A stretch of 64,000 bases of DNA, from the NCBI RefSeq assembly GCF_012277275.1, contig NZ_CP051155.1, positions 1,798,001 to 1,862,000 of the forward strand, in the 5' to 3' direction. The DNA comes from Gephyromycinifex aptenodytis. Its GTDB lineage: Bacteria; Actinomycetota; Actinomycetes; Actinomycetales; Dermatophilaceae. Of the stretch, positions 52,378-61,798 are shown in pieces; the stretch's first letter is position 1; each line of letters opens with the position of its first letter. A program made the position numbers and the translations under genes. The notes below the pieces were generated by a model. The model was given only the letters and a program-made list of their open reading frames with translations. It was not told the DNA's origin and did no database searches.

Positions 52378-53787
52378 ATGGGTTCCCTCGCTGACATCAC
52401 ACCCCCCATCGCTCTCGGTGCTCTGGACGGGCGGTACCGCCGCGTCGTAGCTCCGCTGGTCGATCATCTGAGTGAAGCGGCGCTCAACCGCGCACGCATC
52501 CACGTCGAGGTGGAGTGGCTCATCCACCTGACCCACAGCCAGGTGGTGCCGGGGGTCCGCCAGCTCACCGAGACCGAGATCGCCAAGTTGCGGGGCATCG
52601 TCGCGGACTTCGACGCCCAGGCCATCGACGAGCTGGCCCAGATCGAACGCGAGACCGTGCACGACGTGAAAGCGGTGGAGTACTACCTCAAGGCGCGGAT
52701 GCCCGACATCGTTGGGCAGGACGCCGCGCAACTGAGCGAACTCATCCACTTCTGCTGCACCAGCGAGGACATCAACAACCTCTGTTACGCCCTGCTCGTC
52801 AAGGGCGCGGTCCAGACCGTCTGGATGCCCAAGGCCGAAGACCTCCTGGAACAACTCAGCACCATGGCCCACGAGCTGGCAGCGGTGCCGCTGCTCTCGC
52901 GCACCCACGGCCAAGCCGCCACGCCCTCGACCCTGGGCAAGGAACTGGCCGTGTTGACCTACCGGCTGCGGCGTCAGCTGCGCCGCGTGGACAGCACCCA
53001 GTACCTGGGCAAACTCAACGGGGCCACCGGCACCTACGGGGCGCACCTGGCGGCGGTACCGGAGGCGAACTGGCCGGCGATCAGCCGCACCTTCGTCACC
53101 GACCGGCTAGGCCTGTCCTGGAACCCGTTGACCACCCAGATCGAAAGCCACGACTGGCAGGCCGAGCTCTACAGCGACCTGGCCCGGTTCAACCGGATCC
53201 TGCACAACCTGTGCACCGATGTCTGGACCTACATCTCAATGGGCTATTTCGCCCAGGTTCGCGGCCAGGGCAGCGTCGGCTCCAGCACCATGCCGCACAA
53301 GGTGAACCCGATCCGGTTCGAGAACGCCGAAGCTAACCTCGAGGTGAGCAACGCACTGTTGGATGTGTTGTCCGCAACGCTGGTGCAGTCGCGGCTCCAG
53401 CGCGACCTGACCGACTCCTCGATGCAGCGCAACGTCGGTACGGCCATCGGGCACAGCCTGCTCGCGCTCGACAACGTCTCCCGTGGGCTGGCCGGCCTGG
53501 ACGCCGTGCCTGAGGTGATGGCGGCCGACCTCGACGCCAACTGGGAGGTGCTCGGCGAGCCGATCCAGTCCGCGATGCGCGCGCTGGGCGCGCAAGGCGT
53601 CGCCGGGATGGAGAACCCCTACGAACGCCTCAAGGAACTCACTCGCGGGCGCCGCATCAACGGCGAGGACCTGCGTGAGTTCGTCCGCGGGCTCGGCCTG
53701 CCCGCCGAAGTCGAGGCGCGGATGCTGGAGCTCACCCCGCAGAGTTACATCGGCTTGGCGCCGCAGTTGGTCGCCGACCACCTCTGA
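52378..53787 (+). CDS. purB: Adenylosuccinate lyase
   Basis: PurB catalyses two steps of purine synthesis: SAICAR to AICAR, and adenylosuccinate to AMP, each with release of fumarate. The 469 residues show the superfamily signatures CCTSEDINNLCYALL, LSRTHGQAATPSTLGKEL (catalytic His) and GSSTMPHKVNPIRFENAE (the catalytic Ser loop). An ATG three codons upstream is also possible. It is followed by a strong bidirectional terminator. Confidence 0.96.
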   Translation: MGSLADITPPIALGALDGRYRRVVAPLVDHLSEAALNRARIHVEVEWLIHLTHSQVVPGVRQLTETEIAKLRGIVADFDAQAIDELAQIERETVHDVKAVEYYLKARMPDIVGQDAAQLSELIHFCCTSEDINNLCYALLVKGAVQTVWMPKAEDLLEQLSTMAHELAAVPLLSRTHGQAATPSTLGKELAVLTYRLRRQLRRVDSTQYLGKLNGATGTYGAHLAAVPEANWPAISRTFVTDRLGLSWNPLTTQIESHDWQAELYSDLARFNRILHNLCTDVWTYISMGYFAQVRGQGSVGSSTMPHKVNPIRFENAEANLEVSNALLDVLSATLVQSRLQRDLTDSSMQRNVGTAIGHSLLALDNVSRGLAGLDAVPEVMAADLDANWEVLGEPIQSAMRALGAQGVAGMENPYERLKELTRGRRINGEDLREFVRGLGLPAEVEARMLELTPQSYIGLAPQLVADHL

Positions 53788-53803
53788 GCTTTCGAGAACG
53801 ACC

Positions 53804-53838
53804 GTGGGCCCGCTGGACTCGACGTCCAGCGGGCCCAC
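53804..53838. terminator. Bidirectional terminator between purB and the VOC gene
   Basis: A perfect 15-bp inverted repeat (GTGGGCCCGCTGGAC and complement, loop TCGAC) followed by AGTTGTTGTCT on the plus strand. The genes on both sides converge on it. Confidence 0.85.
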
Positions 53839-53872
53839 AGTTGTTGTCTGCGCGGCGGGTCGCCGCTGCACC

Positions 53873-54514
53873 TCAGATGGTGACGATGCCGTCCGGGGTT
53901 TCGAAACTGACCGACATCAGGCCGGCGGTCCCGTGCGGGGCAACGAACGTGAAGTCGATGACGGTCGAGGTGCTGTTCGCAGGCAGGTCCAGCCACTCCC
54001 GCACCCGGGTCGGGTCGCCCGCGATGGTGAGCCCCGTGATGGAGACCGTGGGCACTTCGACGATAGCGCGCGAAGGGTGCAGATTCATGTCGTCGAAGCA
54101 CACGAAGAACGGCAGCTGCGGATCGTTGATGAGCCCGTTGACCCCGAGCTGCTGCCAGGTCAATTCGCGCGAATCGGGGAAGCGTCGCCATCCGGGGACA
54201 GCCTTGCGTCCCAGACGCGTCTCGTAGGGGGCGAGGTCGTCCACCCGGACCACCCAACCCAGCCAGCCACCGCCGCGCTCTGAGCAGGCCCGCACGGCCT
54301 GACCGAAGGGGGCTTTGTCGGACGCGGGGTGATCCAGCACCTCCACGACCTCGATGTACCGCTCGTGTGCCATCGGAAGGATGACGTTACGGGTGCCGAA
54401 GCTGGGGTGAACCCCACCGTTGACAGCTCGTACACCCAGTTGTTCCGCCAGACGATCGGCGGTGGCTCGCACACCATCGTGCTCAGCCGCGTAGGACACA
54501 TGGTCGACTCGCAT
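53873..54514 (-). CDS. Glyoxalase-like (VOC superfamily) protein
   Basis: A 213-residue protein of the glyoxalase-like type (PF13468 pattern). The first repeat begins MRVDHVSYAAEHDG and includes GVHPSFGTRNVILPMAHERY, with a candidate metal-binding His in VDHVSYA and a Glu in YIEVVEV. The rest (FFVCFDDMNLHPSR) is the second half of the fold. Substrate is unknown. The start at MRVDH begins the conserved domain; the 13 residues upstream are not expected. Confidence 0.82.
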   Translation of the reverse strand: MRVDHVSYAAEHDGVRATADRLAEQLGVRAVNGGVHPSFGTRNVILPMAHERYIEVVEVLDHPASDKAPFGQAVRACSERGGGWLGWVVRVDDLAPYETRLGRKAVPGWRRFPDSRELTWQQLGVNGLINDPQLPFFVCFDDMNLHPSRAIVEVPTVSITGLTIAGDPTRVREWLDLPANSTSTVIDFTFVAPHGTAGLMSVSFETPDGIVTI

Positions 54515-54688
54515 GACCTCATCGTGGCATAGCCGCAAGGGCGCTCTGAGCACCTGACCTGACCACCGGGACCTTAGTCAGGTCCACATTGGCAGTCGTG
54601 GCGCACCCCGCTGATCGCCGGCTGACCGGGAGCTGGCCCGCCCTACCGGTTCCGCCGCCCGACAGGTCCGCGGTGCGGCCGTTCGACT

Positions 54689-55495
54689 TCAGCGACGGCG
54701 CCGCTGGCGGACCGCTTCGTAGAGAACGACTGCCGCCGAGATGGAGACGTTCAGTGAATCCGCCGCGCCCGCCATCGGAATCCGCACCCGGTGCGTTGCT
54801 GCTGCGAGCACCTCCTCGGACAGACCCGTCTGCTCGGCGCCTACCGCGATCGCGACTGGCCCGGTGTAGTCCACATCCGCGTAGTCCAGGTCGGTGTCGG
54901 GGGTCGTGGCCACGAGTGTCAGGGCGTTGGTCTTGACCCAAGCCAACATTTCAGCCGTATCGCAGGAAGCGACCGGCACCGAGAACACCGTCCCTTTGGA
55001 GCCGCGGACGACGTTGGGGTTGCCCCAGTCGGTGACCGGGTCGGCAGCGAGCATGGCATCGACGCCGGCCGCGTCGGCGGTTCGCAGCATGGCGCCGAGG
55101 TTGCCCGGCTTCTCGACGCCTTCGCAGACGAGCACCAGGCCCGCCGTCACGGCGAGTTGATCCAGGGTTCGCTGGGGGGAGGCGACGACCGCGAGCACCC
55201 CGTCCGGGCCCTCGCGATAGGCCACCTTTTCGAAGGCAGACCTGGACAGGTGGACGATCTCGCTGCCGCGCTCTCGCACCCGATCCACAAGGTGCTGTTG
55301 GCTCTGAGGTTGCCGGAGCAGCTCTGGGCACCAGTAGAGCGTCTGCGGCCTCAACCCCGCATCGAGCGCGAGGGACAACTCGGCGAACCCGTCGATGAGG
55401 GTGACGCCCTCGGCGTCGCGGACGCGGCGACGTCGCAACGAGGCCACGTGACGCAGACGCGCGTTGGCGGGGCTGGTGATCTGCAGATCCGGCAT
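54689..55495 (-). CDS. TrmH/SpoU-family RNA 2'-O-methyltransferase
   Basis: A 268-residue SPOUT methyltransferase acting on tRNA or rRNA. The substrate-binding N-terminal domain (ANARLRHVASLRRRRVRDAE) is followed by the knotted catalytic domain with motif 1 (EGVEKPGNLGAMLRTADAAG), motif 2 (AIAVGAEQTGLSEEVLAA) and motif 3 (IPMAGAADSLNVSISAAV). The target nucleotide cannot be inferred. It has no operon partner. Confidence 0.9.
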   Translation of the reverse strand: MPDLQITSPANARLRHVASLRRRRVRDAEGVTLIDGFAELSLALDAGLRPQTLYWCPELLRQPQSQQHLVDRVRERGSEIVHLSRSAFEKVAYREGPDGVLAVVASPQRTLDQLAVTAGLVLVCEGVEKPGNLGAMLRTADAAGVDAMLAADPVTDWGNPNVVRGSKGTVFSVPVASCDTAEMLAWVKTNALTLVATTPDTDLDYADVDYTGPVAIAVGAEQTGLSEEVLAAATHRVRIPMAGAADSLNVSISAAVVLYEAVRQRRRR

Positions 55496-55554
55496 GGGCG
55501 CATTATCTCGTGACGCGAAGACGGCATACCGGCGGGTGCGCGGGAGGTGGGGCG

Positions 55555-55836
55555 TCAGGCTTGCATGTGTTCGCGCGCTAGGCGCGCGGCCACCTGGGCA
55601 TACAGCGGCCCACCGGGGAGCCCATCCCCGCTCGCGAGGTGTTCGGACATCTCAACCAGGGCGCGGGTGTAGCCCAGCAGGTACTCCCGTTCCAGCGGGT
55701 TGGTCTCACCCTGGGCTTCGGCCGCCACCGTCACGCCCCAGTCCCGCAGGTAGTTGGCCAGGTACAGGTGGTTGGTGTAGAGGTCCGCTGGCAGGCCAGC
55801 CCCATCACCTCGGTTGTTGCCGCGCACCACTGACAT
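55555..55836 (-). CDS. Hypothetical small protein (93 aa)
   Basis: Not recognised. The 93 residues start MSVVRGNNRGDGAGLPA and continue as a helical, mildly acidic protein (LYLANYLRDWGVTVAAEA, EREYLLGYTRALVEMSEHLA) with no cysteine or membrane segment. AAAGGAG stands 6 bases before the ATG, a strong site that sets the start. It is preceded by about 400 bp of unusually AT-rich leader, which suggests heavy regulation or recent acquisition. Confidence 0.6.
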   Translation of the reverse strand: MSVVRGNNRGDGAGLPADLYTNHLYLANYLRDWGVTVAAEAQGETNPLEREYLLGYTRALVEMSEHLASGDGLPGGPLYAQVAARLAREHMQA

Positions 55837-56238
55837 GCCCTCTCCTTTCCTGAACATTTTCCGGACCGCACCTTTGCCCCCCCTGGGAGTCTCCTTATTT
55901 CCTATCGCCCGAATGGACGATTTCGGCAGAACTTCTTAACGTCGATAAAAAACGTTGCGTCCAAGCGAGTCCCAGTCTCGGACAGGGCGATTAAGTTATT
56001 CAGGAGTGACTCTTAATAGGACGTACGACCGCCACACTATTGATTGAAGATAACCCATTCGTTCAAGACGCGCCCTGAACTATTAACCTGCTCGAATCAG
56101 TGACGCGTCCTGAACGAGCGGTTGCATTCGGCAAAGGCCCGTTCGCTGCTGCAAAGGTCACGGGGGTCATGCGAATCGAGAAGAGCAGCGCCGCCCGGCC
56201 CCGCTACCAGCAAGGCAGCTCGGCCGCGGTCGCGCGGT
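55837..56238. other. AT-rich intergenic region (402 bp)
   Basis: From about 55880 to 56100 the base composition falls close to half G+C, the lowest in the window. It has stop codons in all frames and several small inverted repeats (AACGT/ACGTT around 55938-55956; GTTCA/TGAAC at 56061-56080). A 14-bp direct repeat pair is listed separately. It is probably the leader or promoter region of the 93-aa gene, or the site of an unrecognised small RNA. Confidence 0.55.
56067..56115. repeat. Direct repeat pair GACGCGYCCTGAAC
   Basis: Two copies, 56067-56080 and 56102-56115, 13 of 14 bases identical and starting 35 bp apart. The first is nested in an inverted repeat GTTCA-N10-TGAAC. This is compatible with a pair of regulator sites. 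Confidence 0.55.
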
Positions 56239-57093
56239 TCAGCCTGCTGCCGGCAGAGCTGCCAACACGGACAACAGTCCGTCGTCCTGCACATGGCCGG
56301 TGACCAGGTCAGCCGCTGCCTTCACGCGGTCCGGGGCGTTGCCCATCGCCACCCCGCACGCCGCCCAGGCCAGCATCTCCAGGTCGTTGCGTTGATCGCC
56401 GACCGCCACGGTGCGCTGGGCGCAGACCCCCACCTGGCCTCGTACCTGCTCCAACGCGGAGGCTTTGGAAACGCCCTCCGGCGCCACATCCAGCCACGCA
56501 GTGAACCCCACGGCGTAGTTCACCCCGTGCAGCCCGATCCGCTCCACCGCCGCAGCGAACTCATCGACGTCGCCGCAAGGGTCGGAGAAGATCACCCGCG
56601 TGGTTGGGCGGCGGCGCAGTTCCTCCCAAGGCAAGACGTTGACCCGGCCGTCCAGTTCCCCGGGCGGGAACGGGGCGTTGACGTCGAAACCGATCCCCAC
56701 CCGCTCGACTGCTAGTACTGCGGTCGGCCATTGCTGACGCAAGGCGTCCAAGGCCGGGCCTGGGTCGAAGGTGCGCTGGTCGACGATGCGAAAACCTTCC
56801 GGCAGCGCGGGGTCGAGTCGGATCGTCACCGCGCCGTTGGAGCACACGGCGTAACCGTGGCTGATCCCGAGCTGGTCCAGCACCGGCTGTGTGGCCAGCA
56901 GCGAACGCCCGGTGGCGATCACCACCTCATGTCCCGCCTCGCGCACTGCGTTGATGCCCCGGGCGACAGCGGGGCGCAGCGTGCCGTCGTGCAGCAGGGT
57001 CGTGCCGTCGATATCGAGAGCGACCAGGTGCCGCCCGGTCGCTGTGCCGAGATTGAGGTCCCGCCGTACGGGACGGGTGATAGTGGAGAACAT
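56239..57093 (-). CDS. HAD-superfamily hydrolase, Cof type
   Basis: A 284-residue phosphatase of the Cof/IIB HAD subfamily. HAD motif I is ALDIDGTTLLHDG near residue 26, motif II is VIATGRSLL, and motif IV is TVAVGDQRNDLEMLAWA; a cap domain sits between. Substrates are usually sugar phosphates or flavin/pyridoxal phosphates and cannot be specified. AAAGG lies 5 bases before the chosen ATG; the frame stays open far upstream but that sequence is not protein-like. It may be co-transcribed with the serS unit (242-bp gap). Confidence 0.85.
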   Translation of the reverse strand: MFSTITRPVRRDLNLGTATGRHLVALDIDGTTLLHDGTLRPAVARGINAVREAGHEVVIATGRSLLATQPVLDQLGISHGYAVCSNGAVTIRLDPALPEGFRIVDQRTFDPGPALDALRQQWPTAVLAVERVGIGFDVNAPFPPGELDGRVNVLPWEELRRRPTTRVIFSDPCGDVDEFAAAVERIGLHGVNYAVGFTAWLDVAPEGVSKASALEQVRGQVGVCAQRTVAVGDQRNDLEMLAWAACGVAMGNAPDRVKAAADLVTGHVQDDGLLSVLAALPAAG

Positions 57094-57334
57094 CGGTGCC
57101 TTTCCGTGGCCCGGTTGCCGGTTACCGCGCTCCTCCCCCGGAGCGCGACGCGCAGCCCTCGTGGTGAGAATCACCGCCGGGTCTGTGTTTGTCATGTCGT
57201 CGTCAAGGTCAACACCGTGCCTGTTGGAAGTGATTCCCAACCCTGCGAACGGGTGACGGCTACCCGTACGCCGCGCGAACAGCCGGTGTCTCAGCTCCAC
57301 TGCAAACAACGCTGCGCGCTCTGGTCGGCAGCGA

Positions 57335-58327
57335 TCAGTCGCCGGGCAGTCGGTCTTGCACCCGCGAGCGCCCCGGCCGCTGCGGCGCCACCGAGCGCAC
57401 GCGCAGAACAACCGGCTTCCCCTCCAGCGGTGAGGTTCCCACCAGGTACCCCGCCGGGTCCTCCAGGCGGGTGGCCCACAGCCGTGTCCCGTTGGGCAGC
57501 TCCGCCCGTAGGTCGGACTCGAGGGTGCAGCTGTAGCGCTCGCCGTCGCGGGTGCGCAGATGCAGGATGCGCCTGTGGCCGCCGATGATCTCGACCACCT
57601 CCAGGTCGGCCTGCGCCGCTTGCGCAGCACGCACCCGTGCCGGGCGGTTACGCACTCGGTCCAGCGCGAACGCGGCCAGGGTGGGCCCGCCGATGATGGC
57701 AGCGCCGGCGCCCAGGGCGGGGTAGTCCAGTCCTGCGCCGAGAAACGTGCCGAGTTGCATCGCCACCCACCCCGAGGCGCCTGCGGTGCCACCCAGCAGC
57801 GCCCGGCCGCGCCGCACCAGCCAGGCGTGCCGCGATCGCAGCAGGAATCGGGCATCCTCCTGACTCAGGCCGGTGCCCGCGGTGACGTCGGCGGGCTGGA
57901 GGACGTCGGTGTCGATGAGCGGGGCCGGTGGGTGCGCAAACCGGCTGCGCAACAGTTGCAGCGTGTCCTTCTTGCTCTGCATGACTTCCGGCTCGGCCAG
58001 GATCGTGCTCTGCCGCACACAGGACACCACATCACCCTGGCTGGGCGGGGCGCACCACAGCTTCTCATCGAGGCGGACCAGTTGGGGGCAGTCCCACTGC
58101 CAGGCATAGCGGCTGCCGTCTTCGAACAGGTAGGCAAAAACCACCTCTGGGCTCGCCCCACCCGGGGTCCAACCCTTTGCGGCGCAGTCCGGCAGGTCCC
58201 CGGCCGCGAGCATCTCTTCGACTCGCACCTGCTGCACCCCAGGTGTCCCTGGAGTCTCAGTGGCACTCGCAGGGGTGGCCCGGGGCAACAGGAGGCGTTC
58301 GGCTTCAGCGCGCGGGACCTGCCGCAT
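57335..58327 (-). CDS. Hypothetical membrane protein downstream of serS
   Basis: A 330-residue protein without a recognised family. The first ~170 residues are soluble (WTPGGASPEVVFAYLFEDG, with Cys in the region). Two adjacent hydrophobic segments follow near 185-230 (WVAMQLGTFLGAGL, AAIIGGPTLAAFAL), and then a basic soluble end with ILHLRTRDGERYSC. The start is 3 bases after the serS stop, so it is translated from the same message. Confidence 0.65.
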   Translation of the reverse strand: MRQVPRAEAERLLLPRATPASATETPGTPGVQQVRVEEMLAAGDLPDCAAKGWTPGGASPEVVFAYLFEDGSRYAWQWDCPQLVRLDEKLWCAPPSQGDVVSCVRQSTILAEPEVMQSKKDTLQLLRSRFAHPPAPLIDTDVLQPADVTAGTGLSQEDARFLLRSRHAWLVRRGRALLGGTAGASGWVAMQLGTFLGAGLDYPALGAGAAIIGGPTLAAFALDRVRNRPARVRAAQAAQADLEVVEIIGGHRRILHLRTRDGERYSCTLESDLRAELPNGTRLWATRLEDPAGYLVGTSPLEGKPVVLRVRSVAPQRPGRSRVQDRLPGD

Positions 58328-58330
58328 TGC

Positions 58331-59659
58331 TCAACGGGCGCCGGGCACCAGCAGGTCGGTGTGCAGGTAGGGCTGCAGCGCGGCCGGGACCCGCACCGTA
58401 CCGTCGGCCTGCTGGTGGTTCTCCAGCAGGGCCACCAGCCAACGGGTCGTGGCCAAGGTGCCGTTCAAGGTGGCCACGATCTGGGTGCCGCCCTCGCGCT
58501 TCTCCCGGGTGCCCAGACGCCGGGCTTGGAAGGTGGTGCAGTTCGAGGTCGAAGTGAGCTCGCGGTACTTGCCCTGGGTGGGAACCCAGGCCTCGCAGTC
58601 GAACTTGCGGGCTGCCGGGCCGCCCAGGTCACCGGCGGCCACGTCGATGACGCGGTAGGGGATTTCCATCAGGTCCAGCATCTGCTTCTCGAAGGCGAGC
58701 AACTGCTCGTGCTCGGCCTGCGCATCCTCGGGGCGGCAGTAGACGAACATCTCGATCTTCTGGAACTGGTGCACCCGGATGATTCCCCGGGTGTCCTTGC
58801 CGTAGCTGCCCGCCTCACGCCGGTAACAGGTCGACATGGCGGTGTAGCGCTTCGGCCCGGCCGACAGGTCGATGATCTCGTCGGCGTGAAACCCGGCCAG
58901 CGCGACCTCGGAGGTGCCGGTCAGATAAAGCTCGTCCGCCGCGAGCTTGTAGACCTCATCGGCGTGGGAGTCCAGGAAGCCCGCGCCGCCCATCGTGGCC
59001 GGGTTGACCAGGGTGGGGACCGCCAACTGCGTGAAGCCGGAGTCGTAGGCCTGCGCCAGAGCCAGCTGCATGAGGGCGTTCTCCAGCCGAGCGCCCTGCC
59101 CGATGAAGTAGTAGAAGCGCGACTCGGCGACCTTGACGCCGCGCCCCATGTCGATGATGCCCAGGTGTTCACCGAGTTCCAGGTGGTCCTTGGGCGTGAA
59201 CCCCTCAGCCGCGAAGTCGCGGATGGGTGTGCCGTGTTCGGCAAGCACCACGAAATCGTCTTCCCCGCCTTCGGGGACCCCCGGCATGATGATATTCGGC
59301 AACCGCCGCAGCAGAGTGTCGAGCTCGTTCTGCGCCTGCCCCGCAGCCGCTTCGAGTTCCTTGACCCGGTCGGCCAATTCGCCGGCCAACCGGCGGGCTT
59401 CGGCGGCTTCCTGCTCCAGCGCGGCGATTTCCTGCTCGGCACCGGACTTCTTCGCCTTGTTCAAGCGGCCCATCACGGCCCCGACTGCCTTGCTCGTGGT
59501 CTTCTGCTCCGCGCGCAGCCGCTCGAACTCGGCCAGCGTCGAGCGGCGGCGTTCGTCGGCGCTCAGGATCGCATCGACGATCCCCTCGTCTTCGCCGCGC
59601 GCATGCTGTGAGGCGCGGGCGGACTGCGGGTCTTCACGAAGGAGCTTGATGTCGATCAC
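58331..59659 (-). CDS. serS: Seryl-tRNA synthetase
   Basis: SerS charges tRNA-Ser (and tRNA-Sec). The 442 residues begin with the antiparallel coiled-coil arm (to ~110) and continue as a class II core: [11 protein letters not shown], motif 2 [35 protein letters not shown], and motif 3 [19 protein letters not shown]. The start is the GTG that gives [11 protein letters not shown], the normal N-terminus of the family; it has only a weak ribosome site. It is divergent from the diacylglycerol kinase gene. Confidence 0.96.
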   Translation of the reverse strand: MIDIKLLREDPQSARASQHARGEDEGIVDAILSADERRRSTLAEFERLRAEQKTTSKAVGAVMGRLNKAKKSGAEQEIAALEQEAAEARRLAGELADRVKELEAAAGQAQNELDTLLRRLPNIIMPGVPEGGEDDFVVLAEHGTPIRDFAAEGFTPKDHLELGEHLGIIDMGRGVKVAESRFYYFIGQGARLENALMQLALAQAYDSGFTQLAVPTLVNPATMGGAGFLDSHADEVYKLAADELYLTGTSEVALAGFHADEIIDLSAGPKRYTAMSTCYRREAGSYGKDTRGIIRVHQFQKIEMFVYCRPEDAQAEHEQLLAFEKQMLDLMEIPYRVIDVAAGDLGGPAARKFDCEAWVPTQGKYRELTSTSNCTTFQARRLGTREKREGGTQIVATLNGTLATTRWLVALLENHQQADGTVRVPAALQPYLHTDLLVPGAR

Positions 59660-59751
59660 GTCACCAGGGTATCGGGCCGATACGGCGCCGTTGCCGACCG
59701 CAGCGCCGAGGGAAGGTTTGGTGGACTGGCCAAGCGAAGTAACGTCGAGTT

Positions 59752-60831
59752 GTGAACGATCTTTCGCTCTATCTGGGCTTGCTGTCCTGTCTGGCTGTCG
59801 CCGCCACCGTGGTGGGTGTGACGGTAACTGCGGGCGGCCCTGAAGGGCGGCCATCCTCGCCTGCGGAGGGCACCGGGTCCGGCGGCGGCTTTGATGACGA
59901 AGCGGCGCCGCCGCGACGGCGACTGGCGGTGATCGTCAACCCCACCAAGTTCGCGGATGTGGCCGAGGTGCACGCCCAGGTGACGCAGATCGCAACGCGT
60001 CATGGCTGGGCACCGCCGCTGTGGATGGAAACCACCATCGAGGACCCCGGCACGGGTCAGGCCCGGCGAGCCATCGCCGAAGGTGTGGAGCTGGTGTGTC
60101 CGCTGGGGGGTGACGGCACGGTCCGCTCCGTGGCCGCGGCCCTCATCGGCACCCAGACCGCCCTGGGGCTGCTGCCGGCCGGCACCGGCAACCTGTTGGC
60201 CCGCAACCTCGGGCTGCCCATCGACGATCTGGAGGACGCCCTCGTCACCGCGCTGGCCGGTACCGACCGCCGGATCGATGTGGGCACCTTGCAGGTGGCG
60301 CACCCTGATGACACCCAGGATGAGTTGAAGGACTACTTCTTCCTCGTCATGGCCGGGGTCGGATTCGATGCGGCCGTGATGTCAGAGGCGAACGAAGACC
60401 TCAAAGCCAGGGTCGGCTGGCCCGCGTACATCGTCTCGGGGCTGTTCAACCTCAACAGTCCCCGGTTCGGCGCCGATATCTGTCTGGATGACGGCCCGGC
60501 CTTCCACCGCCGCGTCCGCAGCGCCGTGATCGGCAACGTCGGCAAGCTGCAGGGTGGGGTGGAGTTGCTCCCTGATGCGGTGGCCGATGACGGCGCCTTG
60601 GACGCGGTGTTCATCGCACCCAAGGGCATCATCGGTTGGGCCGCGGTGGCCGCCCGCATCCTCACCAAGACCCGCGCGGGGCACAACCGAGTCGAGCATC
60701 ATCAGTGTCGGCGGATTGAACTCAAGCTCGGCAAAGAGGAGCCGGTCCAGCTCGACGGCGACCCGGTCGGCCCCGGCGGGCACCTGATCTTCCAAGTTCT
60801 GCCCCGGCAGTTGACGGTGCGGGTGCCCTGA
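59752..60831 (+). CDS. Diacylglycerol kinase-family lipid kinase
   Basis: A 359-residue protein with an N-terminal membrane helix ([20 protein letters not shown]), a short linker and a DAGK catalytic domain from ~58: [10 protein letters not shown], the nucleotide loop [32 protein letters not shown] and the C-terminal VQLDGDPVG. Members phosphorylate diacylglycerol or related lipids (YegS/DgkB-like). The GTG start follows the promoter region shared with serS. It is convergent with pheA. Confidence 0.87.
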   Translation: MNDLSLYLGLLSCLAVAATVVGVTVTAGGPEGRPSSPAEGTGSGGGFDDEAAPPRRRLAVIVNPTKFADVAEVHAQVTQIATRHGWAPPLWMETTIEDPGTGQARRAIAEGVELVCPLGGDGTVRSVAAALIGTQTALGLLPAGTGNLLARNLGLPIDDLEDALVTALAGTDRRIDVGTLQVAHPDDTQDELKDYFFLVMAGVGFDAAVMSEANEDLKARVGWPAYIVSGLFNLNSPRFGADICLDDGPAFHRRVRSAVIGNVGKLQGGVELLPDAVADDGALDAVFIAPKGIIGWAAVAARILTKTRAGHNRVEHHQCRRIELKLGKEEPVQLDGDPVGPGGHLIFQVLPRQLTVRVP

Positions 60832-60862
60832 CCTGACCTCGGGTCACCCGGCGACGTTCACC

Positions 60863-61798
60863 TCAGGGACGCCGAAGCCGCATCAGCCAGGCGCGAGCGT
60901 CGATATAGCCCTCGTCGTCATGGTCGGGATGGACTTGGGTGGGTCGGCGGTCGGCGCGCGGGTAGGAGCCGACGAAACGCACCCCCTGGGAGATGCGGTG
61001 CAGCCCCATCAGTGTCTCGCCGATGCGTTCCTCGGCGATGTGACCCTCCAGGTCCACCGAGAAGCAGTACCGCCCTAGCGACTCCTTCGTCGGGCGGGAT
61101 TCCAACCGGGTGAGGTTGATGCCGCGGACCGCGAATTGCTCCAGTAGCTCCAGCAGCCGGCCCGGGCGGTCATCGCGCTGGTAGAGAACGATCGTCGTCT
61201 TGTCCGAGCCGGTCGGCGGCGGCAGATGACCGGGCCGGGCCACGACAGCGAAGCGGGTGACGGCACCCACGACGTCGCCGATGTCGCTGGCCAGCACGAT
61301 CAGCCCGTTGTTATCCGCGGCGATCCGCGGGCAGACCGCTGCTTGGAAGGCGGGCGTGCCTTCTTCCTCGGCCGCCCCGAGCTCGACGGCGGCCGCCGCG
61401 TTGGACAACGCCGGCAGGAAAGTCACCTGCGGTAGGTGGGTGTTCATCCACCCGCGAACCTGCGCCCAGGCGTGGCTATGCGTGGAGACCGCAGTGATCT
61501 GCTCCAGGGTGGTGCCGGGTCGCGCCGCCAGAACGAAGCGGATCGGGACCAGCACTTCGCCGATGATGTGCAGCGGGGCGCCGGTGGCCAGCGCGTCCAG
61601 CGTCGCGGTAACCCCGCCCTCGACCGAGTTCTCCATCGCGACCACGGCGCTGTCGATGTCACCGACGCGCACCGCTGCCAGCGCAGCGTCGACCGTGGGG
61701 TATGGGACGTGTTCGGCACCGTGGGAGCTGGGCCAGGCGTTCAACGCCATCTGGGTGAAGGTGCCGGCCGGCCCCAGATAACCGACGCGGTTGCTCAT
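60863..61798 (-). CDS. pheA: Prephenate dehydratase
   Basis: Converts prephenate to phenylpyruvate in phenylalanine synthesis. The 311 residues start MSNRVGYLGPAGTFTQMAL, contain ENSVEGGVTATLDAL and the catalytic VTRFAV (Thr-Arg-Phe), and end with an ACT domain for Phe feedback (PGRLLELLEQFAVRGINLTR, with LESRP). It is a stand-alone enzyme without chorismate mutase, as usual in Actinobacteria. The ATG overlaps the upstream gene's stop by 4 bp. Confidence 0.95.
   Translation of the reverse strand: MSNRVGYLGPAGTFTQMALNAWPSSHGAEHVPYPTVDAALAAVRVGDIDSAVVAMENSVEGGVTATLDALATGAPLHIIGEVLVPIRFVLAARPGTTLEQITAVSTHSHAWAQVRGWMNTHLPQVTFLPALSNAAAAVELGAAEEEGTPAFQAAVCPRIAADNNGLIVLASDIGDVVGAVTRFAVVARPGHLPPPTGSDKTTIVLYQRDDRPGRLLELLEQFAVRGINLTRLESRPTKESLGRYCFSVDLEGHIAEERIGETLMGLHRISQGVRFVGSYPRADRRPTQVHPDHDDEGYIDARAWLMRLRRP

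Noticed and set aside
56080-56115. Possible tRNA because of a TCGAATC-like stretch
   Set aside because: No acceptor stem, anticodon arm or complete T-arm can be folded around it.
56239-57855. A 538-residue version of the HAD hydrolase
   Set aside because: The HAD domain and its ribosome site start at 57093. The upstream 250 residues are Trp/Arg/Cys-rich and overlap the real membrane-protein gene.
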